Of a DNA stretch of 64,000 nt, positions 35,161 through 47,320 are shown piece by piece. The DNA comes from Akkermansia muciniphila (GTDB taxonomy: Bacteria; Verrucomicrobiota; Verrucomicrobiia; Verrucomicrobiales; DEV007): NCBI GenBank assembly GCA_945883495.1, contig CAMCXS010000021.1:1-64000 (forward strand), in the 5' to 3' direction. Each line of letters begins with the position of its first letter. Within the stretch, counting starts at the first letter, position 1. A program made the position numbers and the translations under genes. The notes beneath the pieces are model-generated. The model saw nothing but the letters and a program-made list of their open reading frames with translations. It ran no database searches and was not told the DNA's origin.

Positions 35161-35183
35161 GAAATCGAAATCGAAATCGAAAT
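35161..35183. repeat. Hexanucleotide microsatellite (GAAATC)3 plus a partial copy
   Basis: Three perfect GAAATC copies and one GAAAT lie in the 53-bp gap between the convergent PH-like and GNAT genes. Hexamer tracts also occur at 15236 and 54711. Confidence 0.8.
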
Positions 35184-35187
35184 GGAT

Positions 35188-35649
35188 TTATGGAGTTAAG
35201 GCGTGCCGCATCGGGATCATGGTGGACTTGGCGAAACCATGTCGCTCATAAAAGGCGTGGGCGGTTACGTTTGCGGCGTCCGCCAGGAGAGTGATCCGCC
35301 GGCAGCCCTCCGCTTTGGCTAGGTCCAGGGTGTTTTGGAGGAGCTGGGTGCCGATGCCGCGGCCCCGGTAACACGGGTGGACCACGACGTCCTCCAGCAC
35401 GGCGACTTTGCCGCCCAAGAACGTGCTCACGGAGTAAAGGAGATTGGCCGATCCGACGACCGTTCCACCTTCGTCGCGCGCCACAAGCAGCCGCCCCTTG
35501 GCGGGGTCGTTGAGAATCATTGCCAAGCCGGCCATCTGCCTTGCCGGATCTGGATGAAACTCGGCCTCTTGCGTGAAGAGGATTGTCAGCAAGTCACATA
35601 GCGCCGGAAGATCAGCCTCCGTTGCGTGGTCGATGGTGATTTTGGGCAC
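35188..35649 (-). CDS. GNAT acetyltransferase
   Basis: A 153-residue GNAT enzyme. I chose the GTG at 35649 (PKITIDHATEADLPALCDLL follows it), because family similarity begins there. The frame stays open to 36648 but that extension is antisense to the next gene. The acetyl-CoA loop is VVHPCYRGRGIGTQLL, with the R-G-x-G-x-G/A pattern, and VTAHAFYERHGFAKS supplies the usual C-terminal motif. The substrate is unknown. The divergent gap to the gene at 35779 is 129 bp. Confidence 0.83.
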   Translation of the reverse strand: MPKITIDHATEADLPALCDLLTILFTQEAEFHPDPARQMAGLAMILNDPAKGRLLVARDEGGTVVGSANLLYSVSTFLGGKVAVLEDVVVHPCYRGRGIGTQLLQNTLDLAKAEGCRRITLLADAANVTAHAFYERHGFAKSTMIPMRHALTP

Positions 35650-35778
35650 AGCGGAATTGTGTGGCAGCCCCCATCGTTTCCCGTGCCGGCCCGGTTGGCA
35701 ATGATCAATCTCGCATTCGCGGCTCGACCTGGGCACCGAAATGAGATTTGGTGAAGGGAAGCCGCAACCATCCTGGAC

Positions 35779-36912
35779 ATGAAACGCAAGATTCCCACCA
35801 TCCTCCGCTCGCTCGCTACCTTCCTCGTCCTCTCGGCCAACGTACCGGCGATGGCCGCGAACTCGTTGCTGGAATCGCCGCAGACCGGCGGCCTCAGCAT
35901 TCGCTCGATCAGTGCGCTTACCTTTGCCAAAGAAGGCGTGCTGCTCGTGGCGGATCCCAGTTCGCAAAGCGTGATCGCCATCGACACCAAGGACACCGGC
36001 CCTCTGGCCCTGCCGCCCAAAGTGGCGGACGTCACCGGCACGATCGCTCCTGGGCTGGGCACCACGGCGGAGAATCTGCTCATCAAGGACATGGCAGTGA
36101 ACCCCGCCAGCGGCAAAGTCTACCTGGCGGCACAACGGCGGCCGGACAACGCCACCCTGATCTTGACCATCGATGGCACCGGGAAGATCGAACCATTGGT
36201 TACCGATACCTTGACCTGGGCTTCCGTGACGCTGCCCGGCGGCTCCGCCAGCAAGGTGACGAACATCACCGACGTGGCATTCGATGGGGAACGAGTCTTC
36301 GCCACCGGCACCTGCAACGAGGAATTCGCCAGCCGCATTTTCAGCATCCCGGTTCCGCTCAAGCATGGCACCACGGCCAATGTGATCAGCGCGGAGACCT
36401 TTCACGTGGCCCACGGCAAATGGGAAACCAAGGCGCCGATCCAAAGCTTTATCCCTTACCACGCCGATGGCGCCAATTACATCGTTGGTGCCTTCGCTTG
36501 CACCCCGATTGTGAAATTCCGAGTCGATGACATCGCCAACGGCGCTCAGGTCAGAGGCGTCAGCATGGTCGAACTGGGGAGCGGGAACCGTCCGCTCGAT
36601 CTCTTCGATTACACGGACAAAGCTGGCAAACGCTGGCTCATCGTCCACACCCAGCGGTTCAAAGAGAATCTCTTCGGCCCCAGCAAGTTCTGGGGCGTGC
36701 GGATCGATGCCTCCCTGCTCAACAGCCCAGCGGAAAAAACCAACGAGCGTGCGGTGCGTCGCGACGTGAAGGTCAAAGCCGATCCTCAGGGGATTGAAGT
36801 CATGGATGCCCTCTTCGGCGCCGTACAGATTGATAAGATCGACAACAGCCGGGCCGTTGTCCTGCGCGATGACGCCGGAAAGCTGACGATGGAAATCATT
36901 CCCCTACCGTGA
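35779..36912 (+). CDS. Secreted beta-propeller-like hypothetical protein
   Basis: A 377-residue exported protein with a Sec signal (cleavage near PAMA-A, residue 26). Repeated strands such as ALTFAKEGVLLVADPSSQSVIAID and DMAVNPASGKVYLAAQ suggest an NHL/SMP-30-like propeller. I do not recognise a specific family or catalytic motif. The stop codon overlaps the GTG start of the next gene by four bases, so the two proteins are made together and may act together outside the cytoplasm. Confidence 0.65.
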   Translation: MKRKIPTILRSLATFLVLSANVPAMAANSLLESPQTGGLSIRSISALTFAKEGVLLVADPSSQSVIAIDTKDTGPLALPPKVADVTGTIAPGLGTTAENLLIKDMAVNPASGKVYLAAQRRPDNATLILTIDGTGKIEPLVTDTLTWASVTLPGGSASKVTNITDVAFDGERVFATGTCNEEFASRIFSIPVPLKHGTTANVISAETFHVAHGKWETKAPIQSFIPYHADGANYIVGAFACTPIVKFRVDDIANGAQVRGVSMVELGSGNRPLDLFDYTDKAGKRWLIVHTQRFKENLFGPSKFWGVRIDASLLNSPAEKTNERAVRRDVKVKADPQGIEVMDALFGAVQIDKIDNSRAVVLRDDAGKLTMEIIPLP

Positions 36913-37943
36913 ACCCGCTCACTTGGCTAATCGCGGCGGGACTGGGTGCCGCAGTGACCGCCTCGGATGCCACGAAGATCATTCTCCCGCCGGACGGCTC
37001 GCGCGTCGAGGTGACCGCCCCCGCCGCGAAGGATGCCAGTTTGACGATCCGGCCGCTCCGGGGTCCCGCGCTGCTGGGACGTATCGAAGTGCTTCCGGAT
37101 CGGTTGGTCTTTCGCCCAACCCTCCCGCTTCTGCTCGGGCAACGTTACCGGGCGGAATGGAAGGCACCTGACGGCGCTTGGTGTCGCGCGGAGTTCGAGC
37201 ACCCGCCGCACGATCGGGCCCGCCCCACCGTGCAGATGGCCCCTCCAGGTCCACTCCCGGCGAATGCCCTGAAGGTGTATCTCCACTTCTCCAAACCTAT
37301 GGAACAGGGAGTCTTCTTGCACTGCTTAAAGCTGCTCGATGCCTCGGGCACGGAAATCACCGGGCCGTTCCGGGAGACCGAACTCTGGTCGCCGGACGGC
37401 AAGCGGCTCACGGTCTGGTTTCACCCCGGCCGCCAGAAGACGGGCGTCAATCTCAACACCGACGAAGGACCGGCGCTGCGCGCTGGCGAACGCCACACGC
37501 TCGTCGTCTCGGGAGTGTGGCGTGATACGACCGGGATCCCCCTCAGCAAGGATTTCCGTTTCAGGTTCCTGGCCGGCCCCGAGGACCACGAATCGCCGGC
37601 TCTGACCACCTGGAAGGTGAAACCGCCCCGCGCTGGCAGCCGCGCGCCCTTGGTCGTGACCTTCGCCGAGCCTCTCGATCCCGCCATGCTGCCCGATGCC
37701 CTTACCGTGATTTGCCCGTCTGGCGAAGCCTTGCGGTTGTCGGAAGTGAATCCGTCGGCTGATGGAAATTCTTGGACCGCCGCAAGCCCGGAACCATGGC
37801 AGCCCGGCACGTATGAATTGCTTGCCAATCCGTTGTTGGAGGATCTTGCCGGGAACAGTTTGGCCCGACCGTTTGAAGTCAACCTAGCCGAGGAAGCGCC
37901 GGGAAAACGCGGATTTACGTTGGAGTGGACGGTCGCGCCCTAA
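36909..37943 (+). CDS. Exported Ig-like (SbsA-type) domain protein
   Basis: A 344-residue protein with a GTG start inside the preceding stop. A short signal segment (LIAAGLGAAVTA) leads to two or three Ig-like domains. SKPMEQGVFLHCLKLLDASGTEI and FAEPLDPAMLPDALTVI are classic openings of bacterial SbsA-type (Big_5) Ig domains, as in surface-layer proteins. A Trp-rich C-terminal end (FTLEWTVAP) closes the chain. No enzyme motif is present. Coupling to the propeller gene suggests an exported pair. Confidence 0.68.
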   Translation: MNPLTWLIAAGLGAAVTASDATKIILPPDGSRVEVTAPAAKDASLTIRPLRGPALLGRIEVLPDRLVFRPTLPLLLGQRYRAEWKAPDGAWCRAEFEHPPHDRARPTVQMAPPGPLPANALKVYLHFSKPMEQGVFLHCLKLLDASGTEITGPFRETELWSPDGKRLTVWFHPGRQKTGVNLNTDEGPALRAGERHTLVVSGVWRDTTGIPLSKDFRFRFLAGPEDHESPALTTWKVKPPRAGSRAPLVVTFAEPLDPAMLPDALTVICPSGEALRLSEVNPSADGNSWTAASPEPWQPGTYELLANPLLEDLAGNSLARPFEVNLAEEAPGKRGFTLEWTVAP

Positions 37944-38011
37944 GTGGGTTCCCTGCGTCTGATCGGACTGATCAGCAACGAGGTCTGAAGACCAGCTCCC
38001 CTACCTTCAAC

Positions 38012-39391
38012 TTACTTCCCAAACAACCCTTCAAGCAGTTTGTCGGCTTGGCGGGTGATTTCATCTACGGTCTTGTCTGGTAGATTGAGGAGACCACCGA
38101 CGTCACCGAACGGAGTAAGCGCTGCCACCTCAGGATCACCAAGATCGCCTTTGGAATTGAAGCGGAGGACCAGGAAATCCCCCTGTTTGACAGACCGGAA
38201 GAGGGCAGTCTTAATCGGGCCGGCCGGGCCATCGCCCATTTGTGCCCGGAGGAATTTATCGACTTCATCCTCCGCCCGGCGGGTCAGCCGCTCCGAAGCG
38301 ATGAAAGTGACGAAGAAGTCGTGGTCGTTCTTCCCAGCGTTAACCCAGCTTCCCTCTTCCAGCACGATGAAGTTCTCATCGATCGGGATCATGAAGTCCG
38401 AGGTCATCTTCAGGTTCTTCCGGCTGGCGTTGAAGCTGGCGGAGGTATCTTCCGAGAAATCGCCGCGGAGCCGGACGGAGTCGAGATTCACCCCAAAATC
38501 CTCCAACTGCCGGAGGAGTTCCTCCATATCATCAAGGAGCGGCAGGGTATCAATCCACGAATCCTTGCGCACCGTAACCTGGGCGGACAGACTGGGACTG
38601 AGTTCGCCACTTTCGGGATCAAACGGCTGAACGGCCCCAGATCCATCGAACGAAAGATCCAGATAGCGCGTGTTCTTCTCCACGCTATCCACCCCGATCC
38701 AAGCGGACATCTCAAGGTTCGCGGAGTTGTGGTCCAGCAGAGCTTTGGGGTCGATGTCCACGTCCGTGAGGTGAATGATGCAGCGGCTGACCTGGACCGT
38801 GGTGTTCGATTTCGCCACCTTGGCCAAGATGTTGGCGTCTTCAACCGACAGCGTCCCAAGGATTACCGGCAAGGGAAGTTCAGAAGCTTTCACCACGCCG
38901 AGTTCCTCGCCGTTCCCGGATGGTTGCTTGGGCTTGCCCGGCGAGGGGGTCTTCGCGGTTGGTGCTGGCTTGATCAACTCATCGAAGGTGGTGGTTCCAT
39001 CCGCGAATACCTCCATCTCAATGGAAGGCCGTTCGATCGAAATGTTCTCGATGACGAACTGCTGGGCCAACAGCGGGAAGGTGCGCAAGTCGAGGGCGAT
39101 GAAGTCGAACGAGGCGATCGACTGCAAGGGCGGGCGCTCCGATTGGGGGATCCCCTTCTCCACGGATTCGTCGCGGGGCGCCAAGGTCAGTCCAGAAATC
39201 TCCAATCGAGTGGGGAATCCGAGGGAAACATGGGACTCCATGACCTCGGCCCGCAGGTTGAACTGCTCCTCCAATCGCCGGACTAAGTTGTCCGCGTTGG
39301 CTAATTGTTGGAGCGTGAAATAGCCGATGACGAGCCCGACGAGCGGAAGAACGAGAACAGCAGCCGCTGCCGTGAGCACTACGCGCTTCAT
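38012..39391 (-). CDS. AsmA-family-like envelope protein
   Basis: A 459-residue protein with one N-terminal membrane helix (residues 5-28). The following AsmA-like start is NLVRRLEEQFNLRAEVMESHVSLGFPTRLEISGLTLA. A Pro-rich insert lies near residue 145-165 and a long beta-rich body runs to about 440. AsmA-type proteins sit in the periplasm and are thought to move or organise lipids between membranes. The end (LPDKTVDEITRQADKLLEGLFGK) is also typical. It is monocistronic; the gap to the gene on its left is 68 bp. Confidence 0.75.
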   Translation of the reverse strand: MKRVVLTAAAAVLVLPLVGLVIGYFTLQQLANADNLVRRLEEQFNLRAEVMESHVSLGFPTRLEISGLTLAPRDESVEKGIPQSERPPLQSIASFDFIALDLRTFPLLAQQFVIENISIERPSIEMEVFADGTTTFDELIKPAPTAKTPSPGKPKQPSGNGEELGVVKASELPLPVILGTLSVEDANILAKVAKSNTTVQVSRCIIHLTDVDIDPKALLDHNSANLEMSAWIGVDSVEKNTRYLDLSFDGSGAVQPFDPESGELSPSLSAQVTVRKDSWIDTLPLLDDMEELLRQLEDFGVNLDSVRLRGDFSEDTSASFNASRKNLKMTSDFMIPIDENFIVLEEGSWVNAGKNDHDFFVTFIASERLTRRAEDEVDKFLRAQMGDGPAGPIKTALFRSVKQGDFLVLRFNSKGDLGDPEVAALTPFGDVGGLLNLPDKTVDEITRQADKLLEGLFGK

Positions 39392-39595
39392 TGCTTATCT
39401 GAATACTCTGTTAGGCAGCGATGCAAGGGCATTTGCGGGGCAATTCAACAAGGAGCGCGATTCCGGACGACGGGGATTAAGACGAGACTGGGCCAAAATC
39501 CCATCAAACACACTGCATTCCCCGCAAAAGTCCAGCGGAATGAATGAGGGCACGGCAGGGTTGCATTTTCCAGGCCCTGCCCTCAACCCGACAGG

Positions 39596-43005
<3,410 letters not shown>

Positions 43006-43009
<4 letters not shown>

Positions 43010-43926
43010 TGGGCGATTTGCTTGGGCAGGGCGACCTTGCGAAGGACTTCAATTTCTAGTTCCTTGGCCTTCACCAACGGGTCGAACAGAGGGAGTTCGG
43101 CGGCGTTGTTGCCTTGCTCGTGTTTGCGGAACAGGTGGAGATAGGTCTCGTTGGCGGGACGCCACTGATGGAAATAGAGCCGATTCTTGGCGTTGATCGT
43201 CTCCCGCAAGCGATCGGCATGCATGGGTCGAGGTTCCACGGCGCTCAAGCCAAGCCCAACTACGATCTTGCCGGCGATCGCGGCGTAGCCCTCCGCGGTA
43301 TAGTGAATTCCGTTGTCCGTGAATCGTTGCGCCTTGGCTTCGCCGCCGCCGAGCGCCGCGAAGAGGTCCAAAAACCGGAGCTTGCGCGCCGCCGCCAAAT
43401 CCCGAATCACGTCCCGGTAAAGCGCCAGGTTGCGGTTGTGCCCACTCAAGTCAGGAAGCGGCGCTCCCAAACTCTCCGCCGGCGGAGGACTGATTAGGAC
43501 GATCTCCCGGGGCGCCGCCGCGCTCGTGATCCGGTCCAAGAGCCGCTCGTATCCCGTCCGGAAGGCAGGAATCCCTTCCGCGCCGCCAAACGCCGCGCTT
43601 CCGCCGTAGCCCAGAAACACCACGGAGGGCCGCAGCTCCGAAAGCGCCGAGGTCAGGCGCTCAAAGCCCTCCGCCGCCCCGTTGAAATAGCCGCGCGCCT
43701 CGCACTCCACGGTGTCCCCGCTCCATCCCAGATTGCGGAATCGAAAGTCGCCGATCCCGGCCGAGAGCAGCAACGCGGTTTCGATGTGACCGTCCCGCTG
43801 CTCCCGCTCGACCCAGGTATCGCCCAGGAAGAGCACGAGATCATTTTCTTGGAATCGGAACGGCTCCGCGGCGGGCAATGAGCCAAGGCCCGCAAGGCAC
43901 AAAAGGCAAGCAATCAGGGGTTTCAT
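43006..43926 (-). CDS. SGNH-hydrolase-like exported protein with Thr in the nucleophile position
   Basis: A 306-residue exported protein (signal to about residue 20). Block I reads LFLGDTWVERE, where the classic GDS serine is replaced by Thr. FRNLGWSGDTV matches block II. Block III (FLGYGGSAA) lacks the GxND motif. FTDNGIHYTAEGY supplies a His near the end. PVC-group relatives share these departures, so this may be a divergent esterase or a non-classical enzyme. It is cotranslated with the heme protein (ATGA overlap), and the second SGNH gene ends 9 bp upstream. Confidence 0.78.
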
Positions 43927-43935
43927 CAGATGGGA

Positions 43936-45111
43936 TCAGCGATTTACGGTGAACTGGAGAATCGGGACGCGATGTCCCATGCTGGCCGGATTTTTCCCGG
44001 AAGCAACCCGAAGAACGGCCACGTGCGGACCTTCGCTCAAGCCCTGGTGCAGCATGACCGTGCGCGGGTAGTTCAATTTGGCGCTGTGGGCGTGGTAGAG
44101 GTCGTGCGTCACAAAGGGGCCTTCATCGATGCTGCTTTCGAGATTTCCCGCATCCGGTCCGGCTAGGACAAAAACTCCGAGGGCGTTTCCCGTGAACTGC
44201 AAAGTCATCGCGGCGCCCGGTTCCGAAGCCACGGTGATCGGCTGGTCGCGAAAGGTCCCGCGGATCGCGCCCTGAGGAAGGAGTTCAGGGCCGCACGGAC
44301 CGGAAGTCCAGCCGCCCATCCAGGACGCCGACGCGGGATCAACGAAGCGCCCGCCGGAAAAAGAATGGGGATCCAAGGGCACCGGAAGCGGATGAGCGCC
44401 CTCCGTCCCAGGGTCCGCCCAGGCACGCGAAAGCAGCGAGATGACTAAGTCCGACACGAACCGGTACCCCGCTGGATTTGGATGCGTGTCTTGATAATCG
44501 CGCTCCCAGGTTTTCTTGCCTCCAGCGATCTCTTGCGCCAGAGCCAGACCTACATTCACCGAGGGGATTTGATAATGCTCCGCCACGGACTCATGAGCGG
44601 CCACACTGACGGGCGTTTCCCCTTTTTGAAAAAGCGCCAGCATCCCGGGATTCACGAAGTCGATCATCACGATATCGGCCGAAGGGCTCGCTTGGCGGAC
44701 GTGGCGGATAATCCCTTCCATGCCGCGGATGGCTTGTTCGCGGGTATGGAAGGCGTCTTGGTCGTCATTCACGGCGAACTCCACGAACAAAAGGTCGACC
44801 GGTGCTAGCGCAAGGACGTCCCGCTCCAACCGAAACGCCCCGGTGTGGGAGCAGGTCGACGAGATCCCGGCATTCACGAAGCTGAAGTCCGTCGCTGGAA
44901 ATCGCTCCTCCAGCCAAGCGGGTATCAGGGCGCAATGCCCCGTCTTGTTTTCTGTGATCGAGCCCCCCAGAAACGCCACGCGGCCCTTCTTCGTGCTTTC
45001 GAAAACCCGCTGGCTGTTTGCCAAGCTGCCCCGAAGAATCGCGGGCTCACCCGGTTCTGCCGCAAGCACGGCAACCAGAGAAAAGAAGCAGAGCGTGAAC
45101 ATGAAACGCAT
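43936..45111 (-). CDS. SGNH/GDSL hydrolase with C-terminal beta domain
   Basis: A 391-residue exported protein with a Sec signal (to about residue 18). Block I is AFLGGSITENKTG, with a proper Ser, block II Gly is in FVNAGISSTCSHTG, block III is FAVNDDQD (Asn-Asp), and the catalytic Asp-x-x-His is in YQDTHPNPAGY. All four blocks are present, so it is a likely carbohydrate or acetyl esterase. The C-terminal 150 residues form a jelly-roll-like part (VTLRF-type strands near the end). It is the first gene of the operon with the second SGNH protein and the heme dehydrogenase. Confidence 0.85.
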   Translation of the reverse strand: MRFMFTLCFFSLVAVLAAEPGEPAILRGSLANSQRVFESTKKGRVAFLGGSITENKTGHCALIPAWLEERFPATDFSFVNAGISSTCSHTGAFRLERDVLALAPVDLLFVEFAVNDDQDAFHTREQAIRGMEGIIRHVRQASPSADIVMIDFVNPGMLALFQKGETPVSVAAHESVAEHYQIPSVNVGLALAQEIAGGKKTWERDYQDTHPNPAGYRFVSDLVISLLSRAWADPGTEGAHPLPVPLDPHSFSGGRFVDPASASWMGGWTSGPCGPELLPQGAIRGTFRDQPITVASEPGAAMTLQFTGNALGVFVLAGPDAGNLESSIDEGPFVTHDLYHAHSAKLNYPRTVMLHQGLSEGPHVAVLRVASGKNPASMGHRVPILQFTVNR

Positions 45112-45385
45112 CCCGCATACACGGAACAGCGCTCCGGTTCTGTCAAGCCACCCGCAACGTCTAAAACCGACTGGAACTCAGCCAGAATCTGGCAAAAGAG
45201 GCAGAATTGACTAGCAGATCTTCCTATGGAAATTCATATATGCCGACCGCTTCACGCACAAAAATCGCTACTCTTGTGGAAAATCGCCAATTTCCACCAA
45301 CCAGACACGCCTTTTTCATTTTATTTCACTTTGTGATAAAGTTAAGCTGGCACTTTATTATGGCAGTGTTAAGAAGTGCTCGGGG
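45112..45385. promoter_or_regulatory. Divergent promoter region upstream of the secretin gene
   Basis: This 274-bp gap separates the SGNH operon start from the secretin start. From 45300 to 45365 it is AT-rich with repeated CACTTT blocks (CACTTTGTGATAAAG, CACTTTATTATGG), likely promoter material for the secretin. I could not fix boxes. The SGNH operon promoter must lie in the left half. Confidence 0.4.
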
Positions 45386-47320
45386 ATGAATACACTCGCA
45401 CTGCCATACTACTCAATCTCGATCGCGCTTCTGCTGACTGCCGCAGGAGTTCACGCTCAGGTCGCCGATTACACAATGATGCCCAACTCACCGGCCTATG
45501 AGGCCGCTGCGGAACGGCTCCGGCAAGCTGCTCCTGGGGAATACAAGTTCTCCGAAGCCAGGCTCGGGGACGTTCTCCAGCTGCTCGCTGATGAGGCTGG
45601 GCTCTCCTTCTTCTCGCTTCCCAGCGACTCAGAGGTCGCCAAGCGCATGGTGACGTTCACGATTCATTCCAGCCCGTTCCTCGCCTTGGAGACGCTTGCG
45701 AAGTCCAATGGAATCGCCCTGATTCTCGAAAATGGCATCTGGTATCTCCGGCCAGAGAACGACACCAATTTAATTGGCCGGGTCTACCAAATCCAGTACA
45801 ACTCACGGGAGCAAATCAAAGCGGCTCAATCCGGAGGGAACACGGGCACCGTAGCCTCAAATTCCAACGGAACCTCTACCACATCCTCTTCCAGCATCGA
45901 CCTCCAAGGAGCCACCGCCTCCTTTGAAGTCGAGCCCAGCCGCCTGCTTGAAGACATCAAGGATCTCCTCGGCATCAAGGGAAATGCCGTGCCGATTCTC
46001 GCTGGCTCCACCAGCGTCGATGCTCTCGCCTCTGGTGCAGGATCCGCCAGCGCGATGCTCCTTCCTCAATCGATCATCAGTCCAATGGCCCCCACCCAGG
46101 CCAAGCAACAGGACGACGCCCGCCAGTCCGCCAAGGTCATCTGGAACTCGGACTCCAACAGTCTCTACGTCGTGGCGACTCGCCAACAGCATTCCTGGAT
46201 CGAGGGCTATCTGGCCTCATCGGACAAACCCCAGGATCAGATCGCCATTGAGGTGAAGTTTATTGAAACCAACCGTGACCCGCAGCTCGAGTTTGGTGTC
46301 GATTGGACGGGCACGCTGGGCGGCGGCTACAACGTGAACGGTTTCATTGAGCCCACCGCCTTTGATCCATCGAACCCAAGCACCTTCAACTTACCCACAA
46401 CCGCCATCGTTTCCTTCGAAGCGATCAACGTGAAACTCCGGGCGCTCGCCCAAGACAAGAACACGAAGAGCGTCTCCTATCCGCGGATGGTCACCACGAA
46501 CAACCGTGAGGTCCTCTTGCGCAGCGTTGTCAACCAGCCCGTGCTCGCCGGAACCGCCAGCACATCCGTCGGCGGTGGTGCCACCAGTACCCAGGCGATC
46601 AGCTACTTGCCGATCGGCACCATGTTGAACATTCTCCCCAAACGTCTCGGTGACGGGAAAATTCAGCTTCACATCGCTCTCACCGTCTCCAGGAAAATCG
46701 GCGAGGAGATCATTTCTGGTTCTCCCTATCCCATCGCCTCTTCAAGGGTCTATCAAGCGCCGGTTGAGGTCGATGATGGCTACACGGTCGCCATCGGCGG
46801 ACTGGATGAGGCCAACTGGGAGCAGAATGAAGAGGGCGTCCCGGTGCTGCGCAAGGTTCCCGTCATTGGATATGCCTTTAAATCCCAAGGCGCCCGCCGC
46901 AACCGCCAGAGCCTCATGATCATGATTACGCCGCGCGTCATTGATAGCCGCTCCGGTGGGCTGCCTGACCGGCCAGAATCAACCATCCGCCTGACGCCCA
47001 ATGATCCCCCTCCGCCGGTGATCCTTCCAGACGGCACTCTGGCCCATCACCTTGATGGGATGGAAGATACTCTCACTCGCCTCCGCCACGAGGTGGATCA
47101 GATGGAGCAGTTCGCCAACGAGATGAAGGTCGAGCAAGAGCAGAAAGATCAGCTCTTTGCGCTGATCACCAGCGTGCGCAACACCCGTGCGAAGCTCAAA
47201 GATTGGGGCAAGACCTACCCGGAAATGGCCGAGCAGATCAAGCCATACGACTATGAGTTTGCACTCCTCGAGCAGCGGCTTGAGAAGGTTCAACGCCGCG
47301 CCCGCTGGATGCTTTATTGA
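45386..47320 (+). CDS. Secretin-family outer-membrane channel protein (PilQ/GspD type)
   Basis: A 644-residue exported protein with a signal to residue 24 (VHAQ). The N0-like region (about 50-125) has GDVLQLLADEAGLSFFSLP. An N-domain with low-complexity SSSSI and a NSLYVVATRQQHSWIEGYL loop follows. The secretin barrel core (about 275-525) carries VSYPRMVTTNNREV, LPIGTMLNILP and the hallmark VPVLRKVPVIGYAFKSQ. A charged coiled coil (560-640) closes the chain. It resembles Amuc_1098-like secretins of verrucomicrobial pili. No pilus or secretion genes flank it here, so its partners are elsewhere. The end overlaps the convergent galM by 7 bp. Confidence 0.85.
   Translation: MNTLALPYYSISIALLLTAAGVHAQVADYTMMPNSPAYEAAAERLRQAAPGEYKFSEARLGDVLQLLADEAGLSFFSLPSDSEVAKRMVTFTIHSSPFLALETLAKSNGIALILENGIWYLRPENDTNLIGRVYQIQYNSREQIKAAQSGGNTGTVASNSNGTSTTSSSSIDLQGATASFEVEPSRLLEDIKDLLGIKGNAVPILAGSTSVDALASGAGSASAMLLPQSIISPMAPTQAKQQDDARQSAKVIWNSDSNSLYVVATRQQHSWIEGYLASSDKPQDQIAIEVKFIETNRDPQLEFGVDWTGTLGGGYNVNGFIEPTAFDPSNPSTFNLPTTAIVSFEAINVKLRALAQDKNTKSVSYPRMVTTNNREVLLRSVVNQPVLAGTASTSVGGGATSTQAISYLPIGTMLNILPKRLGDGKIQLHIALTVSRKIGEEIISGSPYPIASSRVYQAPVEVDDGYTVAIGGLDEANWEQNEEGVPVLRKVPVIGYAFKSQGARRNRQSLMIMITPRVIDSRSGGLPDRPESTIRLTPNDPPPPVILPDGTLAHHLDGMEDTLTRLRHEVDQMEQFANEMKVEQEQKDQLFALITSVRNTRAKLKDWGKTYPEMAEQIKPYDYEFALLEQRLEKVQRRARWMLY

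Noticed and set aside
35650-36648. A long minus-strand open frame continuous with the GNAT gene
   Set aside because: It is antisense to the well-formed secreted protein gene at 35779, has no family similarity, and the GNAT similarity begins exactly at the GTG at 35649.
39554-39581. A terminator after the heme protein gene
   Set aside because: A 7-bp GGCAGGG/CCCTGCC stem exists beyond the stop, but the loop is long and no T-tract follows on the minus strand.
45330-45380. A sigma-54 promoter (TGGCAC) ahead of the secretin
   Set aside because: The -12 element does not follow at the required spacing; only the -24-like hexamer is present.
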